NCBI GenBank assembly: GCA_032158295.1
Contig: CM063252.1
Span: 10,404,744-10,468,743 of the forward strand
DNA length: 64,000 nt
Direction: 5' to 3'
Origin: Pycnopodia helianthoides
Taxonomy: Eukaryota; Echinodermata; Asteroidea; Forcipulatida; Asteriidae
Shown here: positions 32,857-42,535 of the stretch, in pieces
Layout of the letters: every line of letters starts with the position of its first letter
Position numbering within the stretch: the stretch's first letter is position 1
Made by a program: the position numbers and the translations under genes
Notes under the pieces: model-generated
Told to the model about the DNA's origin: nothing
Seen by the model: only the letters and a program-made list of their open reading frames with translations
The model's database searches: none

Positions 32857-34393
32857 TTAACACTGCGCTGCACTCTCGCACAGTCATCGACTGTACCGTT
32901 TAAAAAAAAATGTGATTACTCATTAACGGTGCGGTCAAAAATTGCGAAATTTTTTAAGTTCCTCAATGGACCATAGCCGGATAACACTAGTACCAGCAGA
33001 TTTAGCTTGGGTGAGTCTTCGACCTACAGTCACCTTTAATTTCGAAGCCCCATAGAATTCCCCTGAGGCCCAAGGAATTCCCCTGAGGCTATCCCTAACC
33101 CATAAACACGATCCAAGGTCTTAGATCTAGCCGCTGTTACTTGGGGGCAATCAATCATCCTGTCACTGTTCCAGACATCGGGCAGACACCAGGTGCAGGT
33201 TGTGGTTTTGGGTTGGCCAAGTAAATAAGATACCTTGTTTCTCAGAAGACTGGTAAGCACTGGAAAGCAGTGCAAAAAAAAAAAAAAAAAATGAAAAAAA
33301 AAAAAATTTTGGTAACATTTTTTTTTTTTTGCAACTGAGTGTGCTTACCATCCAGGGACATTGTTTTGCATTTTTTTTCTTCTTCTGGGGATTCAGTTAA
33401 CGTTTCTGAGTCTAATGATACCATGTTAGAAGAGTTTGTGAGCAGCCAAAGTAGTTTTACAAGCAATTTCACACCGTACGGTAGCGGACCGTGCGATACT
33501 GTAACGGTGTAATTTTGATGGATTTGGGTAAAAATTTGTTTTTTGTTTCAACTGAGTGTGCTTACCCCCTATGAATATTTTTTTTTCATTTTTTTGTTGT
33601 TCTGGGGATTCAGTGAACGTTTCTGAGTCTAATGATACCATGTTAGAAGAGTTTGTGAGCAGCCAAAATAGTTTTACAAGCAATTTCACACCGTACGGTA
33701 GCGGACCGTGCGATACTGTAACGGTGTAATTTTGATGGATTTGGGTAAAAATTCGTTTTTTTGTTTCAACTGAGTGTGCTTACCCCCTATGAACATTTTT
33801 TTCATTTTTTTTGTTGTTCTTGGGATTCAGTGAACGTTTCTGAGTCTAATGATACCATGTTAGAAGAGTTTTTGAGCAGCCAAAATAGTTTTACACGCAA
33901 TTTCACACCGTACGGTAGCGGACCGTGCGATAGTGTAACGGTGTGATTTTGATGGATTTGGGCAAAAATTTGTTTTTTTTTTGTTTCAACTGAGTGTGCT
34001 TACCCCCTATGAACATTTTGTTTGCATTTTTTTTTGTTCTGGGGATTCAGTGAACGTTTCTGAGTCTAATGATACCATGTTAGAAGAGTTTGTGAGCAGC
34101 CAAAATAGTTTTACACGCAATTTCACATGGTACTGCAGCAAACAGTGCGATAGTGTAACGGTGTGATTTTGATGGATTTGGGTAAAAAATTAAACAAAAA
34201 TTGATTTTTCACTTTTTTTGATTTTTTTTTCTTTTCTTGGGATTGAGTGAACGATTCTGAGTCTAATGGTACCATGTTAGAAGAGTTTGTGAGCAGCCAA
34301 ATTAGTGTTATGCGCAATTTCACACCGTACTGCAGATGACTGTGCGAGGGCGGGACGGACGCTTTTCAAGGTCATAGTGCAGCGCAGGGTTAA
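32857..34393. mobile_element. Element G: piggyBac-like, non-autonomous, carrying a satellite
   Basis: TTAA lies at both ends (32857-32860 and 34390-34393). The inner ends are CACTGCGCTGCACT on the left and AGTGCAGCGCAGGG on the right, so the right terminus reads CCCTGCGCTGCACT inward, like piggyBac ends that start CCC. Sub-terminally CTCGCACAGTCATC is present in both arms; the right arm has an extra ~27 bp between the two blocks. No transposase frame exists. The interior (33321-34350) is the five-unit tandem array described next. Confidence 0.75.
33321..34350. repeat. Five-unit satellite inside element G
   Basis: Five tandem units are recognised by the word GGGATTCAGTGAACGTTTCT; its ATTCAG falls at 33391, 33608, 33825, 34045 and 34242 (ATTGAG in the last). 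Spacing is 217, 217, 220 and 197 bp. Each has a variable T-rich tract, then a conserved block with TCTAATGATACCATGTTAGA and GAGCAGCCAAA, then CACCGTACGGTAGCGGACCG, then TGTAACGGTGT. Unit ends resemble the sub-terminal sequence of element G. The first four units keep the same plus-strand open frame of about 40 codons after the T tract, ending at the same stop position. Confidence 0.85.
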
Positions 34394-35092
34394 CATGTAA
34401 CTTGGTTTGCATACTTCCTGAAGAGCGTATATATATACAGAGAAATAGATGCATGTAGTTCAACCTGTAGAGTTGAAAGCCATTTTTGTGGGTTGTTCTT
34501 TTTTTTCACACAACAGCATTATGTACATTTCAGATTTCAATGTTTACAAACACTTTTTTTTTGTCCACATCAATAATATTTTGACCTGCGAGCTTTTAAC
34601 TTGTCCTCTTAGATAAACTTGTGCCAGACTGATAAAAGACTGTACCTCGACTCGCTGATGAAAAAACAAAACAAAAAAAACACTCACAGAACATCTGCCG
34701 TTTCAGCACAAAGCTCATTTGTTACACATTTGTAATTTGAATCATTGATACCAAAACAAAATAAGAAAAGACACAGTCCAACTGATGACAACACATATGT
34801 CCCGTGGCTCCTTAATCATTTTGTTGGAACAGTTCAGCGAGAGCTCTTCTAACAAAGGAAGATGAAGAACCTTTTGAAAGTGATGTGCTTCTCTTTTTCC
34901 AGAAACCTAAATTTACATACTAATAGGAAACAAAACCAAAGAAGTCCATCTTCAATGGACAAATTTATAAAAAGCCCAGAATTATATATTATCTTTGAAG
35001 GGGGCAAAGATCATTTCATTTTCCGAAAGGGAAAATATTAAAGTCTGTGAGAAAAATAGATGATAAATTTGCATCGGGATAATTTCCAAGTA
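34394..35092. other. AT-rich unique sequence
   Basis: No gene or second-copy repeat was recognised. Confidence 0.35.
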
Positions 35093-35205
35093 CATTTCCG
35101 AGCACTGTATACTGAGTATACAGTGCTTTACATAAATTGGTAATAGGGTAAAAGCCCAGTAATATTCTTTATCCCCGATGAAAATTTATCAGCTATTAAT
35201 TGTTG
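35093..35205 (+). mobile_element. SINE S 3' tail
   Basis: GAGCACTGTATACTGAGTATACAGTGCTTTACATAA-type sequence (a palindrome around TATACTGAGTATA) is followed by GGTAATAGGGTAAAA and GTAATATTCTTTATCCCCGA. The same order occurs at 61800-61913, which defines the common 3' tail of the family. Confidence 0.55.
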
Positions 35206-35250
35206 CGGTACCTACTGCCTTAATATATGATTCGAACTGCCTCTAGCTAC

Positions 35251-35580
35251 CAGCAATCTCGATGGTCTAGCTGGTAAGACACCAGGGCCCAATTTCATAG
35301 AGCTGCTAAGCACAACAATTTGCTTAGCATGAAATTTCTTCCTTGATAAAAACAGGGTTACCAACCAAATTTCCATGTGTTGCATATTGCTTGTTACTGG
35401 TATTCAGCTGTTGTTTGCTTATCCTGAAAATCATGTGGAAATTTGGTTGGTAATCCTGTTTTTATCAATGAAGAAATTTCATGCTAAGCAAATTGTTGTG
35501 CTTAGCAGACTCTCTATGAAATTGGGCCCTGCTCTACAAAGGCAAAGGTTGTGGGTTTGAATCCCATTCGAGTAACATGC
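35251..35580 (+). mobile_element. SINE S head split by MITE-C between A- and B-box
   Basis: An A-box-like GATGGTCTAGCTGGTAAGAC (35261-35280) is followed by ACCA. MITE-C then intervenes (35285-35529). After it TGCTCTACAAAGGCAAAGG leads to the B-box GGGTTTGAATCCC (about 35553-35565) and CGAGTAACATG. Removing the insert gives a tRNA-like head continuous with the copy at 57799. Pol III promoter spacing is destroyed by the insert. Confidence 0.75.
35285..35529. mobile_element. MITE-C copy, nearly perfect 245-bp fold-back
   Basis: It starts GGGCCCAATTTCATAGAGCT and ends with TCTATGAAATTGGGCCC. The arms include TTGCTTAGCATGAAATTTCT, AAAACAGGGTTACCAACCAA and their complements. The short centre contains TTGCTTGTTACTGGTATTCA. 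As RNA it would form a long duplex. The near-identical relative is at 62712-62953. Confidence 0.9.
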
Positions 35581-35759
35581 GTGAGTGGTGAATTTATTGT
35601 CGTTCAAACCAGCGCTTCGTCGTCAGCCACCGCCGCGCAGACTACTCCGTGGAGACTACCGGTGGCATTTATAGCTCATTCCGAGCGTGGGAAGAGGTGT
35701 TGTGATTATCGCTCTATCAAAATATCAAACAGTTCAACGTAGTCTGAATATCGATAATT

Positions 35760-35966
35760 ATGGCTGCCATCGTATATCCTGCACCGCTATCGGATTACAT
35801 GCACATACAGCCAGGCTACAACTATACCACTCTTGCAACTTTAGTCAACGGCCATGAAAATTGCATTATCCCGATGACTTTGTCAGCGTATCTCATATCT
35901 CAACTTGCCTTCACGGCCATGGCTATTTTTAACCGTCTTTCCCTTCGCTCCTTGACAGTGGATGAG
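35760..35966 (+). CDS. Candidate first coding exon, unknown protein
   Basis: I do not recognise the product. An ATG in fair context (ATAATTATGGC) opens a frame that runs 69 codons to a good donor-like site, GATGAG|GTGAGG (GT at 35967). Without splicing it stops at 35996. The peptide starts MAAIVYPAPLSDYMHIQPGY and has a hydrophobic segment IIPMTLSAYLISQLAFTAMA that could be membrane-associated. Codon use is balanced, with many C-ending codons, unlike the AT-rich surroundings. The preceding 150 bp are CpG-rich (CAGCGCTTCGTCGTCAGCCA). No downstream exon was found, so it could still be a chance frame. Confidence 0.3.
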
Positions 35967-35996
35967 GTGAGGAGTTCAAATGGGTCTCTTATTTGA

Positions 35997-38328
35997 TTGG
36001 GAAAAGTTCTAGCAAGTTGCGTCAGTGAAGGCTCAGTTACTATTTTTCCAGTTACTATTTTTACTCATGGGAGAGGGGGGGGGTAGCTACTTGGATTCAA
36101 GGACTGCAAAACAATTGTACAAAGTTCTTGCATACTGTGTCTTGAATACTTTGAGTGCGTCAATATGTCGTACATGTAAATATAAGTTTTTTTTTTCCAA
36201 TCTGTATGATCCTCAAATTGGCTTTCGATTTTTAATCGGGTGCCCAAGTTCATAAAGCTGACATGCAGCAAGTATTGCTTTGTAGTTTATTCTAGAGCAA
36301 CATGCTCGACCTGCCAAAGGCCCCAAGGCCAGCGATTTTAGTGTCGGGCCAGTAAACTCAAGACCGGCATGTCTTGATAGGGCATCATTACATTCATCTT
36401 AATAAAGAAAAAGACGACTGCATGTCATTCTGGACCGACAGTGACATCCCAATCACAGCAGCAAAATCTTGAAGCACTTCCCCCCTCCCCCCAGTCAAAT
36501 CAAAGCCCTTCATCTTTGTTTGAGGACAGGACCCCCCCCCCCTCCCCGTTAAGTATATCCTCATCAGCAGAGGTGAAGACTACTCATGCCCCCAATGTAC
36601 ATTTATTTTTAGCCTCACACTTTTCAGAGTCCGAAATCTCTCCAGTCAGAGCGGAGTCGGGCCGTTGGAAGAGTTTCTATATTCAACTCCCGCCGTCTTG
36701 CTCAAGTAAATAACCCACTTCCTCAGAAACTCTGACCTACTTCAAAACATGTTTTGAAGTTGAGCGCTACCTGGTTGTTCGTGACCCCCCCCTCCTTCCC
36801 CATCTACCTAACTGTCAAAAGAGAGGGGGGTGCGCTATATTAAGCGACACCGGGGTGTGGTTCTATTCTCAACTTGATTGAAATCAAATGTTCGATGTTA
36901 CAACAGGTTGTTAAACTTTCAACTTTGAACCGCTGCGTTCACGCTACACATGGGGAAACCATTACCAAGCGTCCCATGGTGGGATGGTACCTTCATGCGA
37001 ACGTCGCTGCAAAGTCAATTTCTACATCATCGATTTTGCAGGGGGTAGGATTCGGGGCGAGGTTGTGTGATTGGTTTTTAACTTAAGCAAACCCCCTTTT
37101 TTTTGGGGGGGGGGGGGAGGGAAATGGGGCTGTGTTTGACTGTACATGAACTATTGACATTTCGATACACTTTCATCCCGCATTACGAGAATTTAAAAAC
37201 CTCCAATTGAAAGTAATATTTTGCAGACTAGTTCACGCCAAAAAGATCTCCTCGGTGTCTTGAGTAGATTTAAAAAAAAAAAAAGATTTGCATTTTCTTG
37301 AAAGGAATTGTTCAAAGTGGTTAAACCCTATTTGAAAATGCACTCCTACAAGCTGTCCCAAGTTGACTCTCTAAATAAAAACGAAGAGGGACGACATTTA
37401 GGCAAGTTTTTCCTCTTTATCCCTCTTGCTGTCTGACCACTCAATATCATTCACTGTGGTTTTGAATGATAGATCAACTATGCCAGCCTGAAATATGATA
37501 CCATGAGGGAATGCATGTACATGTACACAGTACACAGTTAGTTCTGGCCACCGTACACAACCTTGTACACAACCTTGGCAGTCGAATGGTTTCAAATGGT
37601 TGTTCAACTCACTGGAAAATGTTGCCAAACGTCACCGACGGTAGGAGGGTTAAAAGTGCATCTCTGTGAGGACAATTTGAATTTCTACCGGAAACATTTC
37701 AAAGGGCACCGAGGCAATGACCCAGGGGCATGGCGGCAAACTGCCTCCGAGTATCAGACGTGCATTTACAAGCAATACATGAAAATTGTTGTCGGTCAAG
37801 TATTTTCGGCAGAGTAACAATTTTATAAGCATGCCACCTATATATGCACTTGTGAATACATGAAAATGGTCCTCTGCACGTAGCGAGCAGATCTCGTAAA
37901 CACCACTTAATGCTGTTGAGCTACCTCATACTCTAATTTACACAGTCCATCAGTGCCATTTCTCATCACAAATCCACTCCGCCACTTTAAGGTAAAGCTT
38001 GCATTTTCACTTTAAACCAAGCAAATGTGTTCGGGCCGGCGGGGTCGTTCAAGACGGCCAGGAGTGGTAACCAGAGACAGTGCAGCCGTTCAACCTTGAC
38101 ATAGAATTCACTTCAACTTGTGAACTTGAAACTCTCACAATGCTGAAGAAGCCTTCAAGCTGGTTTGCCGGGTCAAATTTGCCGACCTTAAAGGTGCTCC
38201 AGGAAACGGGGCCAAAACTGGGCTTACGAGTGGTGAAAATATTGCTTTATAAAAAGTGTGAAAAATTAGCTGTTGCAAACTGCTTACCAACCAAAGGACC
38301 TATGGTGTGAATGCAAAAAAATTGAAGT
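35997..38328. other. Unique sequence with low-complexity tracts and one MITE-AA fragment
   Basis: Poly-C lies at 36532-36543 and poly-G at 37105-37117. A Ser/Pro/Gln-rich frame at 36441-36713 crosses C-tracts and is not convincing. A MITE-AA fragment lies at 37665-37768 (TTCAAAGGGCACCGAGGCAA, CTGCCTCCGAGTATCAG). Confidence 0.35.
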
Positions 38329-38329
38329 G

Positions 38330-38424
38330 GCCTGATGTTTTTCGAGCCTAGCAGAGTCTTTTTCTATCAGAGTCTTTCTCTTTAGCATTCCAGAAAGACT
38401 CTGCCATGGTCGACGCGTCAGGCC
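38330..38424. mobile_element. Fold-back pair of Penelope-like end motifs
   Basis: GATGTTTTTCGAGCCTAGCA (38333-38352) is the inverted counterpart of AAGACTCTGCCATGGTCGAC, then GCGTCAGGCCACTAACTA. The same end motif stands alone near 53355-53400 as AGACTCTGCTAGGGTCGAAA then CGTCAGGCC. The GTCGAAACGTC word resembles Penelope-like element ends. Confidence 0.45.
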
Positions 38425-38445
38425 ACTAACTATTTTTTTAAAATA

Positions 38446-38588
38446 CAGGCATGCAACTGTAACTTCACAAAAAAAGAGGAAATTACAAAATTTCAAAGAT
38501 TTTGTACAGTATTTTTCAATTTTGAATGGTAAAACTGAGAATAAAAAAAAGAGGAAATCAGCTGATCCGAGGAAAAGTTGCATGCCTG
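38446..38588. mobile_element. MITE-R copy 1, full length with 6-bp target duplication
   Basis: The 143-bp element begins CAGGCATGCAACTGTAACTT and ends AAAAGTTGCATGCCTG. It is flanked by perfect AAAATA repeats (38440-38445 and 38589-38594). The interior has two GAGGAAAT words with a complementary arrangement in the second copy. No coding capacity. Confidence 0.9.
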
Positions 38589-38708
38589 AAAATAAATGTA
38601 GCTGCTGCTTAAAGTTTGGCCCGAAAACAGTTCCACACAATGTGTATTAAATGGTGGTTTAGGCTGGTGCACTGTTTCTACTAAGATTTATCCATGCTTA
38701 GTGCACAC

Positions 38709-39063
38709 TTAAAGGCCCTGTACACTATTGGTAAGATCGAAAAACACAAATGTTCACAGATTCACACATGACTTACATGATTTAAATAAGTAATGGTAGA
38801 AAGGGTTCCTTAAAATATTTCTGCCTAAAATGCTATCGTTTCTGAGAAATACAATTATTTTCATCGTGCGCGATAATAAACTCGATGTTTGAAAAACAGA
38901 AAACACATAAGGTCTCTTTTCACTATTTTCTCGTGACCTCGATGACCAATTGAGCTCAAACTTTCACAGGTTTTTTATTTCATGTATATTGTTAATCACA
39001 CAAAACATGAACTTTGTTTGCGACTGTTTTGTCAGCTCTACCAATCCTGTATAATACCTTTAA
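38709..39063 (+). mobile_element. MITE-B copy 2, full length
   Basis: It starts TTAAAGGCCCTGTACACTAT and ends CCTGTATAATACCTTTAA, with the TTTTCTCGTGACCTCGATGA core. The poly-A run of copy 1 is replaced by GAAAAACAGAAAACAC. Confidence 0.85.
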
Positions 39064-39400
39064 GCGTAAAATGGAAAAGCTTTAGTGAATTGGACCATGC
39101 ATTTTACTGTGTTTAACACGTTGTGGATTGTATGAAGACAAAGGTTTACCCTCCCCCCCCCCCAACTGAAAAGTGTGTGTTGCCGATAGCCTAGATAAAT
39201 AAAAAAAAAAAACGAGTGAATTTAAGGGATGTACATGTATGTTGATTTAGTCTGATAAGGGGGGCGCACCTTTTTGAGCCAATGCAGGGTTTGTACTTGT
39301 TAAAATGAAAACACATTTACAGATTTTACTGTTTGTTGATATAAACTGATACAGGGACTGATTTCATTCGGCACTTATGCATAGAAAAAATATTTAGACT
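39064..39400. other. Unique sequence with poly-C and poly-A tracts
   Basis: Nothing was recognised except homopolymers near 39150 and 39202. Confidence 0.35.
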
Positions 39401-39439
39401 GAACATGTTTTGTACACACTGAATGCTATGTGCATTATA

Positions 39440-39970
39440 TTTCTCAAATATAGGTTGCAACTAGTCCGAGTACATGTATACAAATGCTGCAAGTGCCAAT
39501 GTATGTACATGGTTTGCTCATGGGTTGTACCTCTACACTACACACACTGTCCCAGTTACTGCATGATTCGTTTCTGTGACAGGTTGCAACTTTAAGTACA
39601 TGTAGGTTCAACACTGTATAAGTACCAAGATTTGCTTTATGCATGGGTTCACCTTTAACTGTACACACTGTTGAAGTTAATGCCCAGTTTGTTTCTGTGA
39701 CAGGATAAGTACATATCAACAATGTATTAAAAGTGCCAACATTTGCTTTGGTGAATAGGTTGCACCTTTAACTTCATGTACATTTGTACACACGGTTCAA
39801 GTTAAAGCCCAGTTTGTTTCTGTGACAGGATAAGTACATATCAACCATGTATTAAAAGTGCCAACATTTGCTTTGGTGAATGGGTTGCACCTTTAACTTC
39901 ATGTACATTTGTACACACATGGTTCAAGTTAATGATGAGTTTGCTTCTGTGACAGGTTGCACCTTTAAGG
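39440..39970. repeat. Tandem repeat, unit about 121-127 bp, four copies
   Basis: The marker TTTCTGTGACAGG falls at 39571, 39692 and 39817, and in variant form at 39944. Between markers each unit has AAGTGCCAACATTTGCTTTG, GGTTGCACCTTTAACTTCAT and a GTACACAC...GGTTCAAGTTAA block. The two central units are nearly identical, the outer ones diverged, as expected for unequal exchange. Confidence 0.85.
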
Positions 39971-40299
39971 ATGTGAATGCACACCGGAGCTGTCAATGCT
40001 TTGAAGTCTGCACTTCAATCACACTCAGGTAAATCATGATGGAAAACTCCTTCCAGTGTGTCCGGCACATGTACAGGTACATTTGTAGAGTAGATTAAAA
40101 GGACCATGGATCAAGACGGGTTTTGTGTACGCAACACATTCGAAGAGACAGGTGACAAGACCTTTTGTCATAATTTGCTCCCCTTCAGCCAGGTGTGTAA
40201 AAAGGGAACTGTGACCTAACCAGCTGGACCACTTGGGCAGAATTCCGACTGGTCTTCAGAAGTTTAAACTGGTATTTGGCCAGCAGACCAGTGTTAAGG

Positions 40300-40650
40300 G
40301 AGTAAAAACACTAGCCCGGCGTACATTGTCTAGTAAAAAATGCTATGGGCTAGTAAACACCACTTCTCAACTTGCCCTGTGGGCTACTAAAAACTGTGCA
40401 ACCTACTTGTTTAAAATGCTCATTTCTTCCTTTTCAGATGTGAACAATTAATGTATAAAATGTGTTAATTCGTTATTGAGTGTGTTTAACATAACTTCAT
40501 TTGATCATTAAACTGGTTGTGATCCTAAACATTAACACATCAGAACATTACATTTATGGCAATTCCTGCTTAAAATCTGGGCTACTAAAACTTCATGGGG
40601 GCAAGTAAAGTGCACAGTTTACTAGCCCGACGGGCTACTTTACAAAAAGC
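40300..40650. mobile_element. Inverted-repeat element rich in TAGCCC/GGGCTA
   Basis: ACTAGCCCGGCG and GGGCTAGTAAAC at the left recur inverted as GGGCTACTAAAACTTCATGG and TTTACTAGCCCGACGGGCTA at the right. It looks like a diverged fold-back element; exact ends were not found. Confidence 0.45.
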
Positions 40651-40675
40651 GTTGTGTTGTACATTCCTGCCCCAA

Positions 40676-40845
40676 TACTTCCTAGAGGCAATGGAGGCCT
40701 CCGTTGCCCCACTTGGTCATTGCCTTAGTTTCCCCCTAGAAATGTTCCGATAGATGTTTACAATTTCCTCCTGGAGGTGTCTTTTACCAAGGACAAAACA
40801 CCTCAGTGCCCTTGCCCTTTTCAAAAACGAAACATCAGGTCTGTG
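40676..40845. mobile_element. MITE-AA copy
   Basis: GAGGCAATGGAGGCCTCCGT, TCATTGCCTTAGTTTCCCCC, TTTCCTCCTGGAGGTGTC and AGTGCCCTTGCCCTTTTCAA are family blocks shared with 45085-45215 and the fragments at 23.2 and 37.7 kb. Confidence 0.55.
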
Positions 40846-41119
40846 TCAAATTTCTTGATAGCTAGAGGTTGTCAATGAATGACATAAGAAGCCGCCCCAA
40901 AGCCCCAAGGACCAACTGGACCACTGGCCAGATTCCATCAATCTTAGCACTGGGCCATACCTGTAACTCCACAGTCATACAAGTCCTGTCGTCTGGTTGT
41001 TTTTTTTTAAGCACATATTTTATCAGCAATGCAACTATTTTTTTTAAAGGAAAATATTTAGGTCTTGTAAATTATTTTGGGTCCAGAGAAAGTTTTGAGC
41101 TGCAAGACTCAGGGTGGTC

Positions 41120-41330
41120 TGGACCCAATTTCACAAAGCACAACAAAACTATGCTTACCAGAATAAGGTCACCAGCCAAAATACCATGTCACATGTACCA
41201 AATGTAACTGGTATCCTGCTTACATATCCTGCTAACATGTATATAAGCATAGCAGAAAAAAAATGTTCTGGAACATTTTCTGCTATGCTGATATATGCAG
41301 GATACCAGTTACATTTGAAATCTGGCTCTG
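41120..41330. mobile_element. MITE-C copy with extended central hairpin
   Basis: It starts GGACCCAATTTCACAAAGCA, with TATGCTTACCAGAATAAGGT and CAGCCAAAATACCATGTCAC. At its centre (41200-41316) AAATGTAACTGGTATCCTGC pairs with GCAGGATACCAGTTACATTT, and AAGCATAGCAGAAAA with TTTTCTGCTATGCT, around a short loop containing TGTTCTGGAACA. Confidence 0.7.
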
Positions 41331-41370
41331 GTGGAGATTTTCTTGATATTTAAGCTCCGAGCTAAGCTCT

Positions 41371-41546
41371 ATAGACCTTTATCATGGTGCGGCCATCTCG
41401 CTTTTCTCTCACTCAACTCAATGTAACCAAACTGAGGCTGGAAGGAAAAATAGTCTGGTTTCTTTTTGTACAATGAATATTAGCATCCATTACTATTACT
41501 GGATACAGGGAACATGACAAGATGATGGCAACATGATAAAGGTCTA
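41371..41546. mobile_element. MITE-P copy, intact
   Basis: The left end ATAGACCTTTATCATGGTGC and the right end GATGGCAACATGATAAAGGTCTAT are inverted. The interior has AACTGAGGCTGGAAGGAAAA and ACTGGATACAGGGAACATGA. This is the reference copy for the fragments elsewhere. Confidence 0.8.
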
Positions 41547-41798
41547 TTGTTCGCATTGCCGTGATTCAATGTGATTGTAATGGTAGAAACTTTATCAAAA
41601 CATACCTTCGTTTTGGGATGATACTTTCATTTGACTGATTCCACTGCAATAAGAAAAAAAAGAAAGATGCAAATTGTTTACAAATATTTAGACTGGACCA
41701 TCACAATGGTATGAGTAATGACAGTCTGACGTCGATCATTTCATTTATTTGTTTTAGGGGACGCACAGGAATTTTTCTCTCTGCTTATATTTCATGTT

Positions 41799-41978
41799 GT
41801 CTAGGGCCAAATTCTAGAGCCTGTACGCACAAAATCCTTGCTAAGCACAGACCAATGATGCTTAGCAGAAGCAGGTTACCAGCCGAAGTTCCATTAAGTT
41901 TACACCGTCGTGACTGGCGCCCCACTGAAATTTGCTGAGCAGTATTTTCTGCTGTAACAGCTTTAAGAAATCGAGCCT
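41799..41978. mobile_element. MITE-C copy, diverged
   Basis: AGGGCCAAATTCTAGAGCCT, CTTGCTAAGCACAGACCAAT, AGCAGGTTACCAGCCGAAGT and TTTGCTGAGCAGTATTTTCT are recognisable; the right end AGAAATCGAGCC is weak. Confidence 0.6.
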
Positions 41979-42300
41979 TGGTCATTTGGGTGCGTATAAA
42001 CATTAATTTAGGGTGTCGTTTTGATTTATTTAACATCAATGTTCATGAATGGAATAAGTAGGACAGCAATGAGATTTGTCAAAATGTGAAAATTCCCGAG
42101 AATGACCTACTGGCTTGGTCCCCCCCCCCCTTATTCTGGACTTGGAACTTCCCAGATGTTACCATTCAGGAGGTTTACAGACTTTGTGCATCACCAGAAA
42201 TACAAGACGACAGGTTTGAACACCAAAAAGAACTCACTCCGCTGCAGTGCAGTTCATTACGAGAAGTCTCCCGATCCACAAAGCTAAAGTACATGTAGTA

Positions 42301-42535
42301 GTCCAGGCCGATTTCCTACCTTCCGCCCAGGTAGTATTAATAAGCAGGACAGTTCTTTTCAGAACTGAAAAGTTTCCCGTATTCCGAAAATCTACTCCGC
42401 GGTAGTAGAATAAATAGCAAGACAAGTTCTCTAAAGAACAAAATCTACACAGCAAAGTAGATATTTATACACATGGTGTTACCGCAAACCGAACATATAT
42501 TGATACCTCACCATGCAATGCCTCAAAACCCATAT
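42301..42535. mobile_element. Element E copy 2
   Basis: It contains AGGCCGATTTCCTACCTTCC, the hairpin AGTTCTTTTCAGAACT (42351-42366), CTACTCCGCGGTAGTAG, the hairpin GTTCTCTAAAGAAC (42426-42439), CTACACAGCAAAGTAGATAT, ACACATGGTGTTACCGCAAA and ACCTCACCATGCAATGCCTC. The order is colinear with the inverse of copy 1. Confidence 0.75.

Noticed and set aside
36441..36713. Ser/Pro/Gln-rich plus-strand frame
   Set aside because: Starts at a non-ATG codon and is driven by C-tracts; no domain.
42351..42439. GTTCT-N4-AGAAC as steroid-receptor or heat-shock elements
   Set aside because: Half-site orientation and spacing do not match either consensus; a hairpin in a mobile element fits better.
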